A program made the translations under genes and the position numbers. The notes below the pieces were generated by a model, which was not told where the DNA came from, made no database searches, and saw only the letters and a list, made by a program, of their open reading frames with translations. A DNA stretch of 64,000 nucleotides from Acanthosepion esculentum. Its lineage: Eukaryota > Mollusca > Cephalopoda > Sepiida > Sepiidae. This document shows, one piece after another, positions 63,465 to 64,000 of the stretch. The stretch's first letter is position 1; each line of letters begins with the position of its first letter. The stretch covers positions 63,878,749 to 63,942,748 of the forward strand of contig OZ038500.1 of the NCBI GenBank assembly GCA_964036315.1, read 5' to 3'.

Positions 63465-63960
63465 CTAGAATTCAAAGGTTTGAGGCCACCCATGGTAATT
63501 TTTTTTCAATTGGTCCCCAAATTAGTTGTTTTGTACTTTAAAATTATTATAGATGGTTAAAAGAAAGTGAGACATGATTTTTTTTAGAAATTTTATTATA
63601 GCAAAAATGATAAAAGAATTTTATGATTAAACTTTGCTCCCGTCAAATTAACCTTCTTTAGCCTTTATTACTGCAGCACAAATTTTTGCTATTTGTTGCA
63701 AAAGTTTCTCAAAGTGTAATTTTGATAATTGATTCAATTCTTTTTTCAATGACTCTAAGATCACTTTTTTATTTTTTTTTTTCACTTTTCGGTCAAGTTC
63801 ATTACTCAACAATCACACTCTCTCGTGTTGCTCTTCATCAAGTGTTGACGTTGTGAAGCGAAATTCTGAAATAAATTTACGTTCTATCCTTATACAGTCT
63901 TTCAGAATTTCAGAAAAGGCTATATGAGTTCTTTGCTTTCGAACTATTCTGAAAATCGGA
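63465..63960 (-). pseudogene. Tc1-like element 3' end
   Basis: The minus strand shows SNELDRKVKKKNKKVILESL, KKELNQLSKLHFEKLLQQIA and KICAAVIKAKEG, a Tc1-type C-terminus, then WPQTFEF close to the likely terminal repeat (ACTAGAATTCAAAGGTTTGA, 63464-63483). Stops are frequent. The element runs off or ends near the window edge. Confidence 0.6.
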
Positions 63961-64000
63961 AGAGGATTTACCTTTAATTCAATACTAAGAAGCGGGAAGA

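Overview
No host gene could be recognised in this window. It is AT-rich, non-coding, animal-type nuclear DNA made almost entirely of decayed transposable elements, satellites and more than thirty (TA)n, (CA)n or (GATA)n microsatellites. Almost every long open frame is either a broken transposon fragment or a low-complexity artefact. Dispersed Penelope-like elements, several LINE groups, Tc1/mariner relics and tRNA- or 5S-headed SINEs suggest an invertebrate metazoan. The repeats look to me like those of a cephalopod mollusc, most likely an octopod. That assignment is inference from memory of repeat families, not a database match.

Layout. 1-13 kb: a non-autonomous hAT element with a perfect target duplication (648-1408), a 5S/tRNA chimeric SINE with a four-fold repeated tail (1440-2290), Penelope-type terminal repeats carrying hammerhead-like motifs, an 11-copy minisatellite (5668-6090), Tc1/mariner relics, a perfect 170-bp inverted repeat (8998-9352) and a LINE fragment (12245-13060). 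13-26 kb: a mariner relic with both terminal repeats (14626-15631), a Penelope RT plus GIY-YIG region (16320-17045) beside a near-canonical hammerhead (17192-17238), a mariner N-terminus, three abutting tandem-repeat blocks (19.2-20.9 kb), a fairly complete LINE reverse transcriptase (21.3-22.85 kb) and a TTTC-rich minisatellite. 26-41 kb: LINE and SINE nests, PLE pieces facing opposite ways, SINE-tail arrays, a DD37D mariner (37576-38472) and a 64-bp satellite. 41-64 kb: LINE C-termini with zinc-knuckle-like motifs, a second DD37D mariner sharing the same internal deletion, SINEs inserted in LINEs with visible target duplications, long composite SINEs with roughly 91-bp internal repeats, a LINE/SINE/MITE triple nest (59.1-60.1 kb), another 64-bp satellite and a Tc1 relic at the right edge.

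The elements do not form pathways. The informative content is their structure and history: nested insertions, paralogous empty sites, families that end at the same microsatellite junction, and a scatter of hammerhead ribozyme motifs in terminal repeats, as is known for Penelope-like elements. The strongest single signals are three hammerheads with complete CUGANGA/GAAA cores, the perfect inverted repeat whose arms carry the same motif, and four copies of a SINE whose head is 5S rRNA-like sequence followed by a tRNA-like promoter.
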